Assembly (NCBI GenBank): GCA_036245805.1
Contig: BTRK01000004.1
Location: 17,670,001-17,734,000, forward strand
Direction: 5' to 3'
DNA from: Pristionchus mayeri
Lineage: Eukaryota; Nematoda; Chromadorea; Rhabditida; Neodiplogasteridae
Length of the DNA stretch: 64,000 nucleotides
Of the stretch, positions 1 through 10,542 are shown piece after piece; the first letter of the stretch is position 1, and the number at the start of each line of letters is the position of its first letter. The notes under the pieces were generated by a model. The model saw only the letters and a list, made by a program, of their open reading frames with translations. It was not told the origin of the DNA and searched no databases. Both the position numbers and the translations under genes were made by a program.

Positions 1-345
1 TAGGAGAAAATTCTAAGAACTTCTGTTGTTTTCAAATTTGCTAAACGCTCATGTGGAGGTCTGGGCCGTGTAGAACTTCAGGGATGCCTCAGAAATAGTC
101 TGTTTTTAGCATTTTCCCACTATGAGTATCCGGTTTTTGCCAGTTTGCGATCCGTAATCACATTTTCACTTTTTTCTAAATTTTTTTTTGCTGTTTTCAA
201 CACTTTTCCTTTTAATAAAATTACTTTTTGTTTGATGTATGAGTTCACCCAGTCTCAATTACCCCTCCGCAAGAGTTTGACCTCTTTTGACGCCCATATG
301 TTGCACTCGTAGCCATTTAGAAAAAGTGCTCTTCTAATTTCCATT

Positions 346-675
346 ACTTCGATGGATAATGTACTTCCCTCCTTTGACACCCCTTATATTCCTATGCCAA
401 TTCAATCTACTGACCCTAAAGCACATGTTTTCGCGTAGCAAGGCCAGGTGTCATCGAACGGAATGTTACTTTTGTCGATCTGAAAGCCGAACAGGCGACT
501 TGTGTGATTTATTTCGATCGATAATGTACTTCCGTCCTTTGACACCCCTTATATTCGTATGCCAATTCAATCTACTGACTCTAAAGCACATGTTTTCGCG
601 TAGCAAGGCCAGGTGTCATCGAACGGAATGTTATTTTCTCGGTCTGAAAGCAGGACACATGACAAAGATGTCCAA
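346..675. repeat. Tandem direct duplication, two ~165-bp units
   Basis: Two adjacent copies about 165 bases apart share long stretches, for example ATAATGTACTTCC at 356 and 521 and CGCGTAGCAAGGCCAGGTGT in both. They diverge in their last third. The open frame across them is probably a by-product of the duplication, since it has no recognisable domain. Confidence 0.85.
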
Positions 676-1292
676 GTTTCCATTAAATCTCAGTGATAAA
701 ATATTTGCCCGGTCTATGATTCCCAGAATGACATTTGCATCAATTTGAAAACATATTTTCATATAATTGTAATTTAAAAATGATGAAAAATAAATAATGC
801 ACGGCATTTTGCGTGAGCAATTTAAGGTTGACGAAAATCATTACAGTAAGATTTGTTTCTGTGATTCTCGAAACATCACTTTTCGAGGCAATTATGAACA
901 GGATTCATATTTCGCGCGTTTTTCGAGGTTGCTACGGTGTTTATTCCTAAGTCGTACCTCAGTACGTTGGAAACGCGTTTTTGTTATCGATTGTTTGGGT
1001 CGTCCTGGCGGTGTTCTGTGCCGTTCCTAGCTACGTTTCTAGTTTTATGATGTATTACGATGTATTGTATTAATCCATCTCATCGTGTATCTATTTTTAT
1101 TGTGTGGTTCGAGCTCTCAATATTGCAACAATGCCGTCAGAGTCATAGTCGCTACACTTTCTCGCTTATTAAATTACCCCGTGTTGCAGGAAGAACGAGC
1201 AGTCGATGTCAACTGAGCTGAAGCGCCGCCTCGACAGACCGAGGAGACGAAGAAGCGAAGGCCAAGTTTATATTGTTTTTTTTTTCTGAATA
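676..1292. other. No recognisable gene
   Basis: AT-rich sequence with only short frames and no family signature or plausible splice chain that I can see. Confidence 0.5.
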
Positions 1293-1516
1293 GTTACCAG
1301 ACGTCTTCAAGCCTCGCACTACCCAAACCTAAGCTTGAACCTTAGCTTAAGCCTTAGCCTGAGCCCTAGGCCGTACAACCTAAACCGTAAGCACTAAAAA
1401 GGATAAGGTTTCACGGCTTTAGGTTTGGTTTAGGTTTTACGGCTTAGGGCTCAGGCTTAGGCTAAGGTTCAAGCTTAGGTTTGGGTAGTGAGGGGCTTGA
1501 AGACGTCCGGTAATTT
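1293..1516. repeat. Foldback with telomere-like arms
   Basis: An inverted repeat with arms at about 1293-1390 and 1415-1516, both beginning ACGTCTTCAAGCC. The arms are strings of variants of the nematode telomere unit TTAGGC/GCCTAA, for example GCCTTAGCCTGAGCCCTA on the left and GGCTTAGGGCTCAGGCTTAG on the right. The units are degenerate, so this is telomere-like rather than a true telomere tract. Confidence 0.75.
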
Positions 1517-1580
1517 TTCCCACGTGTTTGTTTTTGATGTTTATATCGTGTGTTGAACTAAATGTGAGGTGATAAAGTGT

Positions 1581-4500
1581 TTATTTACAGATATCTTTAC
1601 AAAGTGATAGAGAGACTGGCTGAAAGCTTCTAAGTGTCACTGGTGGAAGGGGTGTTGGCGTTGGTTGTGGTGATGTTTGCATTATTATTCTTCTTGTATG
1701 GGCCCCTCTTCTTAGGTGCGTATTGATCGAAGCGAATGGGGGGCTTATTGTCGTGGATGCAAAAGCCAGATCATGTGCTTGAGCAACCCATCTCTGATCC
1801 TTACGTCTGATGTTAGAGTATTGTCTATCTTTGGTATTTAGGAACTGATGGAGCTTCTCAGTCGGCTGATCTGTGAACAGCCCCCACTGGCCATAGGTGC
1901 GCACGAAAGTAGGCACGTGTGCGAACAATGAATGTGCCTTTAGGAATCGATTACAGTTGGGATAGACAACGGCTACTAGTCGCTCTAAGTCGGAAATGCT
2001 CTTGAGGAGAACAGTTTTTTCCAGGTTAGTGAGAGGAAGCGAACCACTCAGTCTCTGAATGTCTTTGAGCAAGTGCATGATCTTTTTGTGATTATCAATG
2101 CTCGCACTAGCAGAAATAGTGCTGCAGAGGAATTCGATGGCATCATCCTGCAGACACTTTCGAATATGGTTTCCCGTCAAACACTGGCCCCACGATCTAA
2201 GATCCGCCCCAATCAATCTGAGATTATGATCGAGTTCTTGGGTCTTATTCCCCTTTCCTTCCTTGATCAACTCGAGTGAGTCGATCTTCGCTTGATTTTC
2301 CTCCATCTCAGAATCTATTTCCCCTTTTGTTTTCTCAATCTGTTCCAACTTTCGCTGAGCCTCTTCAATTCGCTTTGTGAGTTGCACGATTTCTCCTGCA
2401 CAACAACTTAAGCGTACTCTTTTTCTGGAGTACTCATCTCAGCTAGCTCGTAGAATGAGAAACGAGATTCGCATGCGTAGTGATAACGCCTCGCACAGAT
2501 CTTACATTGTACCTGCGTGGCGCATCGAATGCGGTCAAGCTGACTAAATTTCTTGTGAAGAGCTAGACAGTTGGGGCCTCTGGCACACCGAAAAGGATTG
2601 GGGGCAGGGTCAATTTCTCGGTGTCCCGATGCATAGAAGAGATGCACCACCAATCTCCCATCAGCACTCTCCAGATCACAATTTTGCTTTCTCTTCTTCA
2701 ACTCTTTCTGCTCTTCCTTCAGCTTTTTCAATGCTTTCTCTATTGCACTTGCACTATTCTCCGATTTTCGGCCTCTACCACGAGGGATTACGATGGCATC
2801 TCCGGATACAGTATCTGAGAAGTCGCTGATTTGATTTAAATCAACAATTGAGAGGCCAGCAGCAGCTAGATCTTCATTTCTAGCAAGAATTTGGAGAGGG
2901 CTGATCGCGAAGCGAATGGAAACACCGGAGTGTGTATGGAGAGGGCCAGGGATGATTCTCTCGGGTGGGATGTCAAAGAGCGGTACATCACTCATCGAAT
3001 GTGTTCCCGCCCTCGCTCTCTCAATCATCTCATTTAGTGTCCTTAGGGCAGAGGCGGGTTCACTATCTGACAATTTGTATCGGTTCTCTCTCCAGCACCA
3101 GATACAGTTCATAATACTCATGGCTGTACCCATTCCCAGCACAGCCCAGAGAAATTTGTAATCTCCTGTCAGGAACTGCACTAGGCTAACTGTTACCATC
3201 TCTCCATCAATCTCGAGCTCAATCTCCTTCAGATCATTAACTTCTTTGATCACTTCTGCGAGGAGAGATCTGATCATAAACGAGCTATCCTCACCATCAT
3301 ACTTTGCCAGGAGGATCAGATTACGGACGTCATTTGCTGAGTTTACACCCCCAATAATCATCACCAACTTCGTGCTCGCCTTGCCTGCATCTCCGGAAAT
3401 ACAGATATCGAATGATCTCTTAGTACCGTCTAACTGCCCAATCAGATTCTCGAATCTGTATTTAACTGTTTCGCGAATATATGTCAATACAATAAGGGAG
3501 ATGATCTTCTTTCCGTCCCGTGTATTGATCTCCTTCTCACTGTACTCATATTTATAATGCTCTTTGATCTCATCTCTCATCCTCTTGACAGGTCCAGTTG
3601 GAGCAAGCACATCGCTCTTTCTCTTGCCCAGGAACGTTTTCATTCGATTTCTCTGATTCTGGGATAAGTTTACTTCCAGTGACATCTCGAGATCTTGTGA
3701 TACGGTAAGCTTACTATGACCAATTAGCACAATTTTCTCCTTCTTCATGTATTTCGTCAACACTTTATTCGTTTCATCGGCATTTTCATTGGGATCTCCA
3801 ATCGGACCACACGCTTGCTGCACTGCGAGATGCAGTTTATCTAATCTGTTTATTCTCTGTCGTCTCTTGAGAAGGGAGAAAGGAAGTTTAACTACCCTCC
3901 TTCCTTTTCCACTACAGTATCCTCTGACAATGCGACTCTTTCCAGTTCCTCCGAATCTCTTTGCAGTGCTATTTCTTGTATTCCTCAGTTTCTCCTCATC
4001 TTCCCTAATTGTCTTTTCCCTCTCACATACAGATCTTTCCTTCTCCTCAATCTCTTCTTTCTCTTTCTCCATCTCACTATGTTCGGCTCTCACTTGAGAC
4101 ACCATTCTACTCATATTCTCCTTCAACTCCGAATTTATAATCTGTAGGGAACTCCGACTACTTAGACTCTCGGACAATTGCTGCCTCAGTTCTGCAAACT
4201 CGGCTCCTTTAGATCGAAGTTGCTCCCTCATATCATCATTCTCCGCCTTCATTCTCTCATAGTCCTTCAGAAATTTCTCATTCTCCTTCCTACTACCGTC
4301 AATACATCGCTCCTGCTCATGGATCCGTCTCAACCTACTTTCATTCAATCCTTCCAGCTCACTCAGCTCATTCACCTTCTCCACCAACTCAACATCCTTC
4401 TGTACATTAGCCATTGCTAGTCTTTTGTTTTCAAGGTCTAAATAGGCAATTTGCCGGCGGAGAGCGGTTTCATCGTTCAAAAGTGGCAGTGGAACGGGAT

Positions 4501-4624
4501 CAGCTCTTCTCATATTCAATTCACGCTGCACTTCCTCTGATTCGGAAGGAAGAACTATGTACATTGGTTCATTGTCCTCATCGGGGTCAGATTTCGGGTC
4601 GGTCTTTCTTATTCTGCTGCCCAT
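1581..4624 (-). CDS. Coiled-coil protein with a DDE/RNase H-like transposase core
   Basis: Two overlapping minus-strand frames (4624-2408 and 2439-1581) look like one gene. The first has an acidic N-terminus, a long coiled coil (about residues 50-215 from the ATG at 4624), then a core with FDICISGD (Asp near 412), GDYKFLWAVLG (Asp near 488) and CIWC. It ends in a Cys/His cluster resembling a zinc finger. The second frame opens with more coiled coil and ends with the motif GLFTDQPTEKLHQFLN (Glu codon 1857-1859). Asp, Asp plus CxxC, and a late Glu followed by a basic helix is the order seen in RAG1/Transib-type and some other DDE transposases. A GT-AG intron of only 38 nt (2396-2433) would join the frames exactly; otherwise there is a one-base frameshift. 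It may be a transposon gene or a domesticated one. No flanking terminal repeats were found. Function is inferred. Confidence 0.55.
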
Positions 4625-5025
4625 TTTCTTATGAATATCTAGAGAAGGAGCTGTGTACGGTGAGATCTTCTTGGCCAAAGGTGTTCTATGTGATCTACCG
4701 TACACTGTGTGTGAGATTCTGGTTTGGTTTCTGATCAACACACACCATAAAAAGCTCTTTTTATTAAGGGCGACCGACTATAATAAAATACGTGAGTTAT
4801 TTATCCTCTTAAATCACTTCGTACGTGCACGCCGTATCTGCAACAAAATAATGTTAGATCAATAAATTACATTGCCTAGAGTGTTGAGCAATTCGTTCGT
4901 GAATTATGTCGCAGATACTCTTGGAGGATCAATTTAGAACCTCTGCGATAAAAAAATATATTAAACTGCAGCCTTCCGAATTTATCACAGGAACAATATA
5001 CAGTTGAAATGGGAAAGGACTAGCA

Positions 5026-5169
5026 TGTTAACAATCTTGAGTTTTTCAACATTCGTCTAACAATCTCAACGAAGATGATCGTTTTGCACTCGGGCAGATT
5101 CATGATATCATTGAGAACTTGCATCGTGCGCGTTTGTTTCGCATTCTCATCGATCACTTGCACAATCTG
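5026..5169 (-). pseudogene. Lone exon of a DEAD-box RNA helicase (relic)
   Basis: A minus-strand exon follows a TTTCAG acceptor. It encodes QIVQVIDENAKQTRTMQVLN, then an IM...KTIIFVE-R segment. This matches the start of the second RecA domain of p68/DDX5-DDX17-type helicases, where the consensus has KTIIFVETKRR. The neighbouring helicase motifs (DEAD, SAT, HRxGRxxR) are not found nearby, so this looks like an orphan exon rather than a gene. Confidence 0.6.
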
Positions 5170-6039
5170 AAATTTCAATTTTTGCATCAGACTCTTCCGC
5201 ACTGTTCTAACATAAATGGCATACTTTACTAGTTTACTTTAGGGTGTAACTCCGCCCGCTCCCACTCTGACACACTGCGTCTCTACCCCTAGCCCTTTCC
5301 TGTGATACCCTCGCCTCTAAACAACTACTCCCTTTCAAACACATTCTATACATAAAACACATTATATACAAGATTGAAGTCTGGAAATAATGTCCTTTTA
5401 GGAACAGGTCTCTACGTAAATTTCCAGTATAATCGGGCACTTCTATAGAATGTGGTACCACAATTATCGAGGAGTGAAATGAGGGATGTATGGTAGAGTA
5501 GGAAAATTATCGACCCATCCTGGACCTAAATTAGAAGTAGCAGTACAGTACCATCCACCTCTATCACTCCCTAACGCTCGATCTTTCTCCCCTCATTCCT
5601 TAATTGTGGTCACACATTCTATACTAGTGCCGGAATAGTAATGTACCTCTGTGCATTGTATCCCGTCCTTTACTCCTCATATCCCTGTGACTCCAATGCC
5701 AGTCGATTTCTTTCGCAGAACTTCTCATCAATGTCTTTCTGAAATAGAAATGCTTCATATTAGAAATTCTACTCGCCTCGCCAGCGTTGAAATTAAAAAT
5801 CTAACCGTGACTTGCCTGGATGGGAACGGGGATTCTCAGGAAGAGTGTACCGTACCAGTCCAGTTTAGTAAGCATCTCTGGAGCTATCTAAAACAAATAA
5901 ATGTACTTTAAACACGAATCGCGTTACACGATGGAAGCAGGACTGCCCGAACGACAACTCGTCTCCTCCACCAGACCGCTGATCTACAGTGTCCTCATCG
6001 TCCTAAAAAGAAATAAAAAATACACGATCATACATATTA

Positions 6040-7288
6040 TCAGGTTGGCGGGAAAGTCTTTGTGTATGGATTTGTTATAACACTGCTCTTCACAAGTGTA
6101 CTTTGGCGTCCCGTCGCTCATAGTGAATAACAGTCAGTGATTGCACTTTATAGTAATCAACTCCCCATTATCTTTACTTCAGTCAAGCTCTAGTAGATCA
6201 ACGATTTATGTTCCTGGTGCCACACACTTCCGACATGTTTTAATTTACCTCTCTCTATTCTACACCACGGTGAAGGATTCAGAGACCCTACTGAAGCATG
6301 TTTATGATACACATGCCCCCTCTACAACACCTTCAGGAATTGGATCCAGATCCGCGAAGAAGGCGACTTTTCCCTCAATGAATGAGGTCGTTCTGGGAGC
6401 CCGCGTTAGTTACATTTTGAGACTTTGTAGAAAGCTGCTTAAATGAACCCATTTCAAACTGCCCGTGAAATGACTATTGCACTTAGAGTCCACCATCGCA
6501 CTGTCAAAGAAGGCTTGAGATATCTTGGAATGAGGAAAATAATCGGTCGATTCAAATTCCATGATCTGATCCAAGCCAGCCATGACCGTCGAGTCGATGA
6601 TTCAAATGCTCTCCTCATTCTCCGAGATGGGGATCGATGGCTGGAACGGCTCATAACGGGGAATGAGAAGTGGGTCCTCAACGATAACAACCATGTGAGA
6701 ACCAAGCGGGTTGTAGAAGGAGAGCCTCCACAGGGTGTCTCCAAACTTTACCTGAACCCCAAGAAAAACAAGCTGTCAATATCGTGGGGCGTGGATGGCG
6801 TGATCTAATCGGAGCAACTACGTCAGGGCATGTCAATCACCGGGGTCAAGTACGTCACACACCTACAGAATTTGAAGTTGGAAGTCGATCGTTGAAGGCT
6901 GAAGGACAAGAAAGTGTACAATCAACAAAATGACCCCCGTAACCAGTTCTACAATCAAGTCAAGCAGGAACTGGCTGGATATGAACGGATGGTTCTCCCT
7001 TACCCCCCGTATTCTCCTGGCATGGCCCCTTCCGATTAGTGGCTTTTAGCAGACCTGGCCCATGCCGTTCGAGGTTGGGCCTTCAATTCACGTGAAAGTC
7101 TCGAGGTTGAACTCGAGCAATACTTTCATTCGCACCCAGGCGGGTTCTAAAGGGAGGTAATCCATACATTGCATGTACGTTGGGCACATATTGTCAATAA
7201 TGAGGACAAGTATAATTCGACGTATGCTTTTCCCCTTCCCAATAAATAAACTTTTGAAAAATACACAAAGACTTTTCCGCCAACCTAA
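6040..7288 (+). mobile_element. Mariner (Tc1/mariner) DNA transposon, degenerate
   Basis: Terminal inverted repeats TCAGGTTGGCGGGAAAGTCT at the left and the inverse of TTAGGTTGGCGGAAAAGTCT at the right are each flanked by TA (6038-6039 and 7289-7290), the standard mariner target duplication. The length of about 1.25 kb is that of a full mariner. It lies inside an intron of the PRP38B-like gene, in the opposite orientation. Confidence 0.92.
6220..7060 (+). pseudogene. Mariner transposase remnant
   Basis: Pieces of a mariner DD34D transposase lie in several frames: FRHVLIYLS near the N-terminus, then RYLGMRKIIGRF, LITGNEKWVLNDN, LSISWGVDGV, and PYSPGMAPSD followed by a stop near 7037. In mariner the motif is TGDEKW, with Asp as the first catalytic residue; here it is Asn. 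Frame changes and stops confirm that the enzyme is dead. Confidence 0.88.
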
Positions 7289-8433
7289 TACATTTATATG
7301 TCGTTCTTGTGATTGGACAGCTCGCTCTGAATAATCGACACAACTGAATCGAATTTTTGAATCTATGAGAAATATGAACGCACGAGATACGGTTCGAGCC
7401 ATGCCCATAGATCCGAGGGTGGCTGGCAGAATCGAATGTACATGAACCCCATTCCACGGAGGTATACAGACTGATTGGAGTTGATCATCACCACTAGTTG
7501 CTTCCTACAACATCCCAATCACGCATGATCCAAACTTTCGTAAACAGTAGTATAGAAGTGTGATAAGACTGATGAGATAATGTATAATAGTAAGGAAAGA
7601 GGGGCTCACAGCTCGCTCCGTACCTGGTGATGCGAATGTTGAAGAGTTTGTAGAGGGGGCAGAAAGCAGAGAAGATCACTCAATATGCGCCCACTCCGCG
7701 CACCTCAACAACCCTCCATCCAATCTGGTTTATGATTAGGTATAATGTCATGCCACTGTGTAAAATAATGCATAACTAACTCCTCCGCACATTCCAGTCA
7801 TTCCCTGAACTTTGCGAGTCCCTTTCTCCCAAGGCTCAAGATGGCGAACCTAACATCATCAAAATTAAACCAACTCTGGCAAGTAAAACTAACGTGATGC
7901 AAATTTCATCGACGATCTGCAGGTGCGTGGTGCATTAGGCGAGAATTTGTTTGTAGTAAGTGCACTGAAATACGTGTTCTACATTGTGGAAACAACATTC
8001 TCAAAAAATGGTCACTTCCGAACCATGGGTGGGCGGGGGTTGAAGCTGGAAATCGGAAACCGGGGGTGTTTAGGGTCAAAAAGGGGGGGGGGTGATCGTA
8101 AATGATCGTTTTGTGACAACATTTTCCAAAAACCGGGGGGTTTCCAATCCGAAAACCCGGGGTGTTTCACAGCTGGCTTCGAAGGTGCCCACCTATGTCC
8201 CGAACATACTTGTAAGACATTTTCCAAGACCAGTCCATTCAAGTTCATGGTCTTCTGGTTTCCCCAAATCGGTAGCGTGTTGTTCTTCTTGGTGACTTTC
8301 TGAGAGGGAAATAATTATTCCGATAAAAGGAGAAGCAAGAAACAACTTGTATATGAGGGATGATGTTATCGTAGGCGTCATCTTCGTAAAATGTCTCAGC
8401 CTGACCATCGGTACCCGGTGGGAGCATCATCAT

Positions 8434-9094
8434 TGCATACTGATTAATCCTGGAAAAAGAGTAGAAACAACCTCGTGAACATGCACACTCTAGTCTGTCA
8501 AACAGCATGCAAGATATGCTGAGGAAAGTAGAATAAAACAAGCAAAAAAACGAAATGAGATCGAATGAGTCAAAATTAGCAACAATATAACAAAGGGAGT
8601 GGAAAATAAGAAAGGAAACTGCAGTTTCTGTGAAATAAATCAATAACAGAAAAAATTTAAATTCCGCGCGCTTTGGGTTACGGTATGGTGTGGTTGCTCA
8701 GAGTGCACATTTTCAGTGCACGCAAAATGCCGTGTAATGAAAATATGAATTTAAAAAAGTCAGTTACTGATTGGTTAAATGGGGGCAGACGGAGGGGTAC
8801 GGTACCTTGTCCTCGGCGTTGATTTTGTTAATTCGCATAATTAAGTAATTTCGCAAAATTGTTAATTTTTTGTTGTCGAAATCGTATCGGCAGCTCATAA
8901 ACCATCGGATTCTATGCGCATTTTATTTTAGAAGCATTTTGAAGAAACCCGCCTGCTTTCCCTATCCTTGTACGGTAATAGTGGCGCCGCTTCAACACAA
9001 TTTTCAAGATGTATGATGACCATATATGTTACTGTACCGAGTTATATGTATAATCCTTAAAACAACTTGCGAAAATAGGCACGCATTCCGGAAA
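8434..9094. other. Intergenic, no gene seen
   Basis: AT-rich sequence upstream of the PRP38B-like gene. Its only notable feature is the pyrimidine-rich acceptor (TTTTTCCAG on the minus strand, about 8445-8453) just before that gene's ATG. Confidence 0.5.
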
Positions 9095-9854
9095 TATCAC
9101 GCCATTCACGAGAGAATCGAGCAAAAATTGTCATTCCTGGGAATGGAGCTGAAATCGTGAAATGAGTTCTACCCGGTTTCGGGCACCCTGAGGCATGTCT
9201 GAGTGATCCCCGAAATCTTTTTGTGCACACTTCATTTTGGAGCTCCCTGCGTAGGGCCGGATATCGGCACCACCAACTTTGAGAGCGGTTTTCTTGGATA
9301 CGGCGTAAGATAAAGCAAAATTGACCTCTGAGTGACCCCAACTCATTTTTTGAGCTCTATCGATCTATACAAACCATTTTCTGTAAAAACCATTTTTAAG
9401 AGTGGTACACTGTAGGTCAATTTTCTCAAAAATGTAGGTAAAGCAGCAGCTGAAATTTTCATAATGGATGATAAAAATTTATAAAAATTTATAAAAAAAA
9501 AAAAAAAAAAAATTTCAGCTGCTGCTTTACCTACATTTTTGATAAAATTTACCTACAGTGTACCACTCTTAAAAATGGGTTTTAGAGAAAATGGTTTGTA
9601 TAGATCGATAGAGCTCTAAAAATGAGTTGGGGTCACTCAGAGGTCAATTGTGCTATATCTTACGCCGTATCCAAGAAAACCGCTCTCAAAGTGGGTGGTG
9701 TCAATATCCGACCCTACACAGGGAGCTCCAAAATGAAGTGTGCACAAAAAGATTTCGGGGAACACTCAGACATGCCTCAGAGTGCCCGAAACCGGATAGA
9801 ACTCATTTCACCATTCCCATGATCAGCTCGATTCTCTCATGAGAGGCGTGATAT
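9095..9854. repeat. Foldback element, 0.76 kb
   Basis: Near-perfect inverted repeat with arms 9095-9459 and 9509-9854, separated by about 50 bases ending in a poly-A run. The outer ends read ATCACGCC...ACGAGAGAATCGAG and its inverse, flanked by ATAT. Long ORFs seen on both strands are mirror images from the two arms. Confidence 0.93.
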
Positions 9855-10542
9855 GGGGTATACTGTCAGATTTAGAACATTTTCACAGAATTTTTTTGCT
9901 CGGAGAGATTGGGTTCGCAAATATAAAATAATCAGAAGTACATATCATGAGAATGTTACCATAGAAAGTTGGTGAAGATTCACCTTTTCATTCGAGAGAT
10001 TTCTCATGGTGTTGAACCTCAAATTTTATAGACGAAATCTTTTTTTGCAATACTAGATATCCGTGGAAGCCCGAAACTCCCATTTCACGTGTTCAATGGA
10101 AGCATCCACCCTTACTGATTAGTTACACAGTCCCTCCCTACCTTGGCCGAGAGAGGTCGCGGCCTCTCGGTCTCTCGTGTGTTCTTATAGACTGTTTATT
10201 AACGAGTTTTTCCAAGCTGTTAGCGCGGCTACCATACTCTTCTGAGTTTGGACGGCCTTATTGTTCGGTCCTGTGTCATTGCTCCAGGCACACACGCCGA
10301 CAGTGCTGCACTTGCGATCAGCGAGGAAGTGAGGGATCCCGACCGGGAATAGGGCAGTGATAGGCTTCGCGCCCGCATACGCGTCTCGTCTCCTCCCTTC
10401 CCTTCCCTTTCTCCTGACCCCTTGTCTCTCTCTCTCTTTCTCTCGCACTCTCTTCCCTTCCCACACTCTCTCACCTTTCCTCTTCTCTCTCCTATTCTTG
10501 TCTGTCTCGTCTGTCTGTCTCTCCTTCTGTCTCACTCTCTCG

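Larger units (their letters stand above)
5670..8433 (-). pseudogene. PRP38B-like pre-mRNA splicing factor gene, disrupted
   Basis: Approximate exons, minus strand: 8433-8347, 8299-8210, 7964-7894, 7849-7781, 7703-7624, 7494-7384, 6002-5932, 5887-5816, 5738-5670. They encode, in family order, KKNNTLPIWGNQKTMNLN, IVDEI, HLEPWEKGTRKVQGMTGMCG, AFCPLYKLFNIRITR, GMGFMYIRFCQPPSDLW, DDEDTVDQRSGGGDE and MLTKLDWYGTLFLRIPVPIQ, the landmarks of PRP38B, a spliceosomal B-complex protein. The ATG (8431-8433) follows a TTTTTCCAG acceptor. Decay is visible: TAA at 7935-7937, TGA at 7680-7682 where the family has Gly, and some exon junctions out of frame. The long RS tail of animal homologues is absent; the last exon ends at 5670. 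The intron 7383-6003 holds a mariner element. The intron after 5816 has a GC donor. Confidence 0.8.

Noticed and set aside
2621..4734. Several plus-strand ORFs across 2.6-4.7 kb
   Set aside because: They lie opposite the coiled-coil gene and are shadow frames of it.
6443..6808. Intact mariner transposase gene
   Set aside because: Only a middle fragment is open; the catalytic Asp is changed and downstream motifs contain stops.
9057..9842. Four similar ORFs around 9.1-9.8 kb as a protein family
   Set aside because: Mirror copies in foldback arms, with no known domain.
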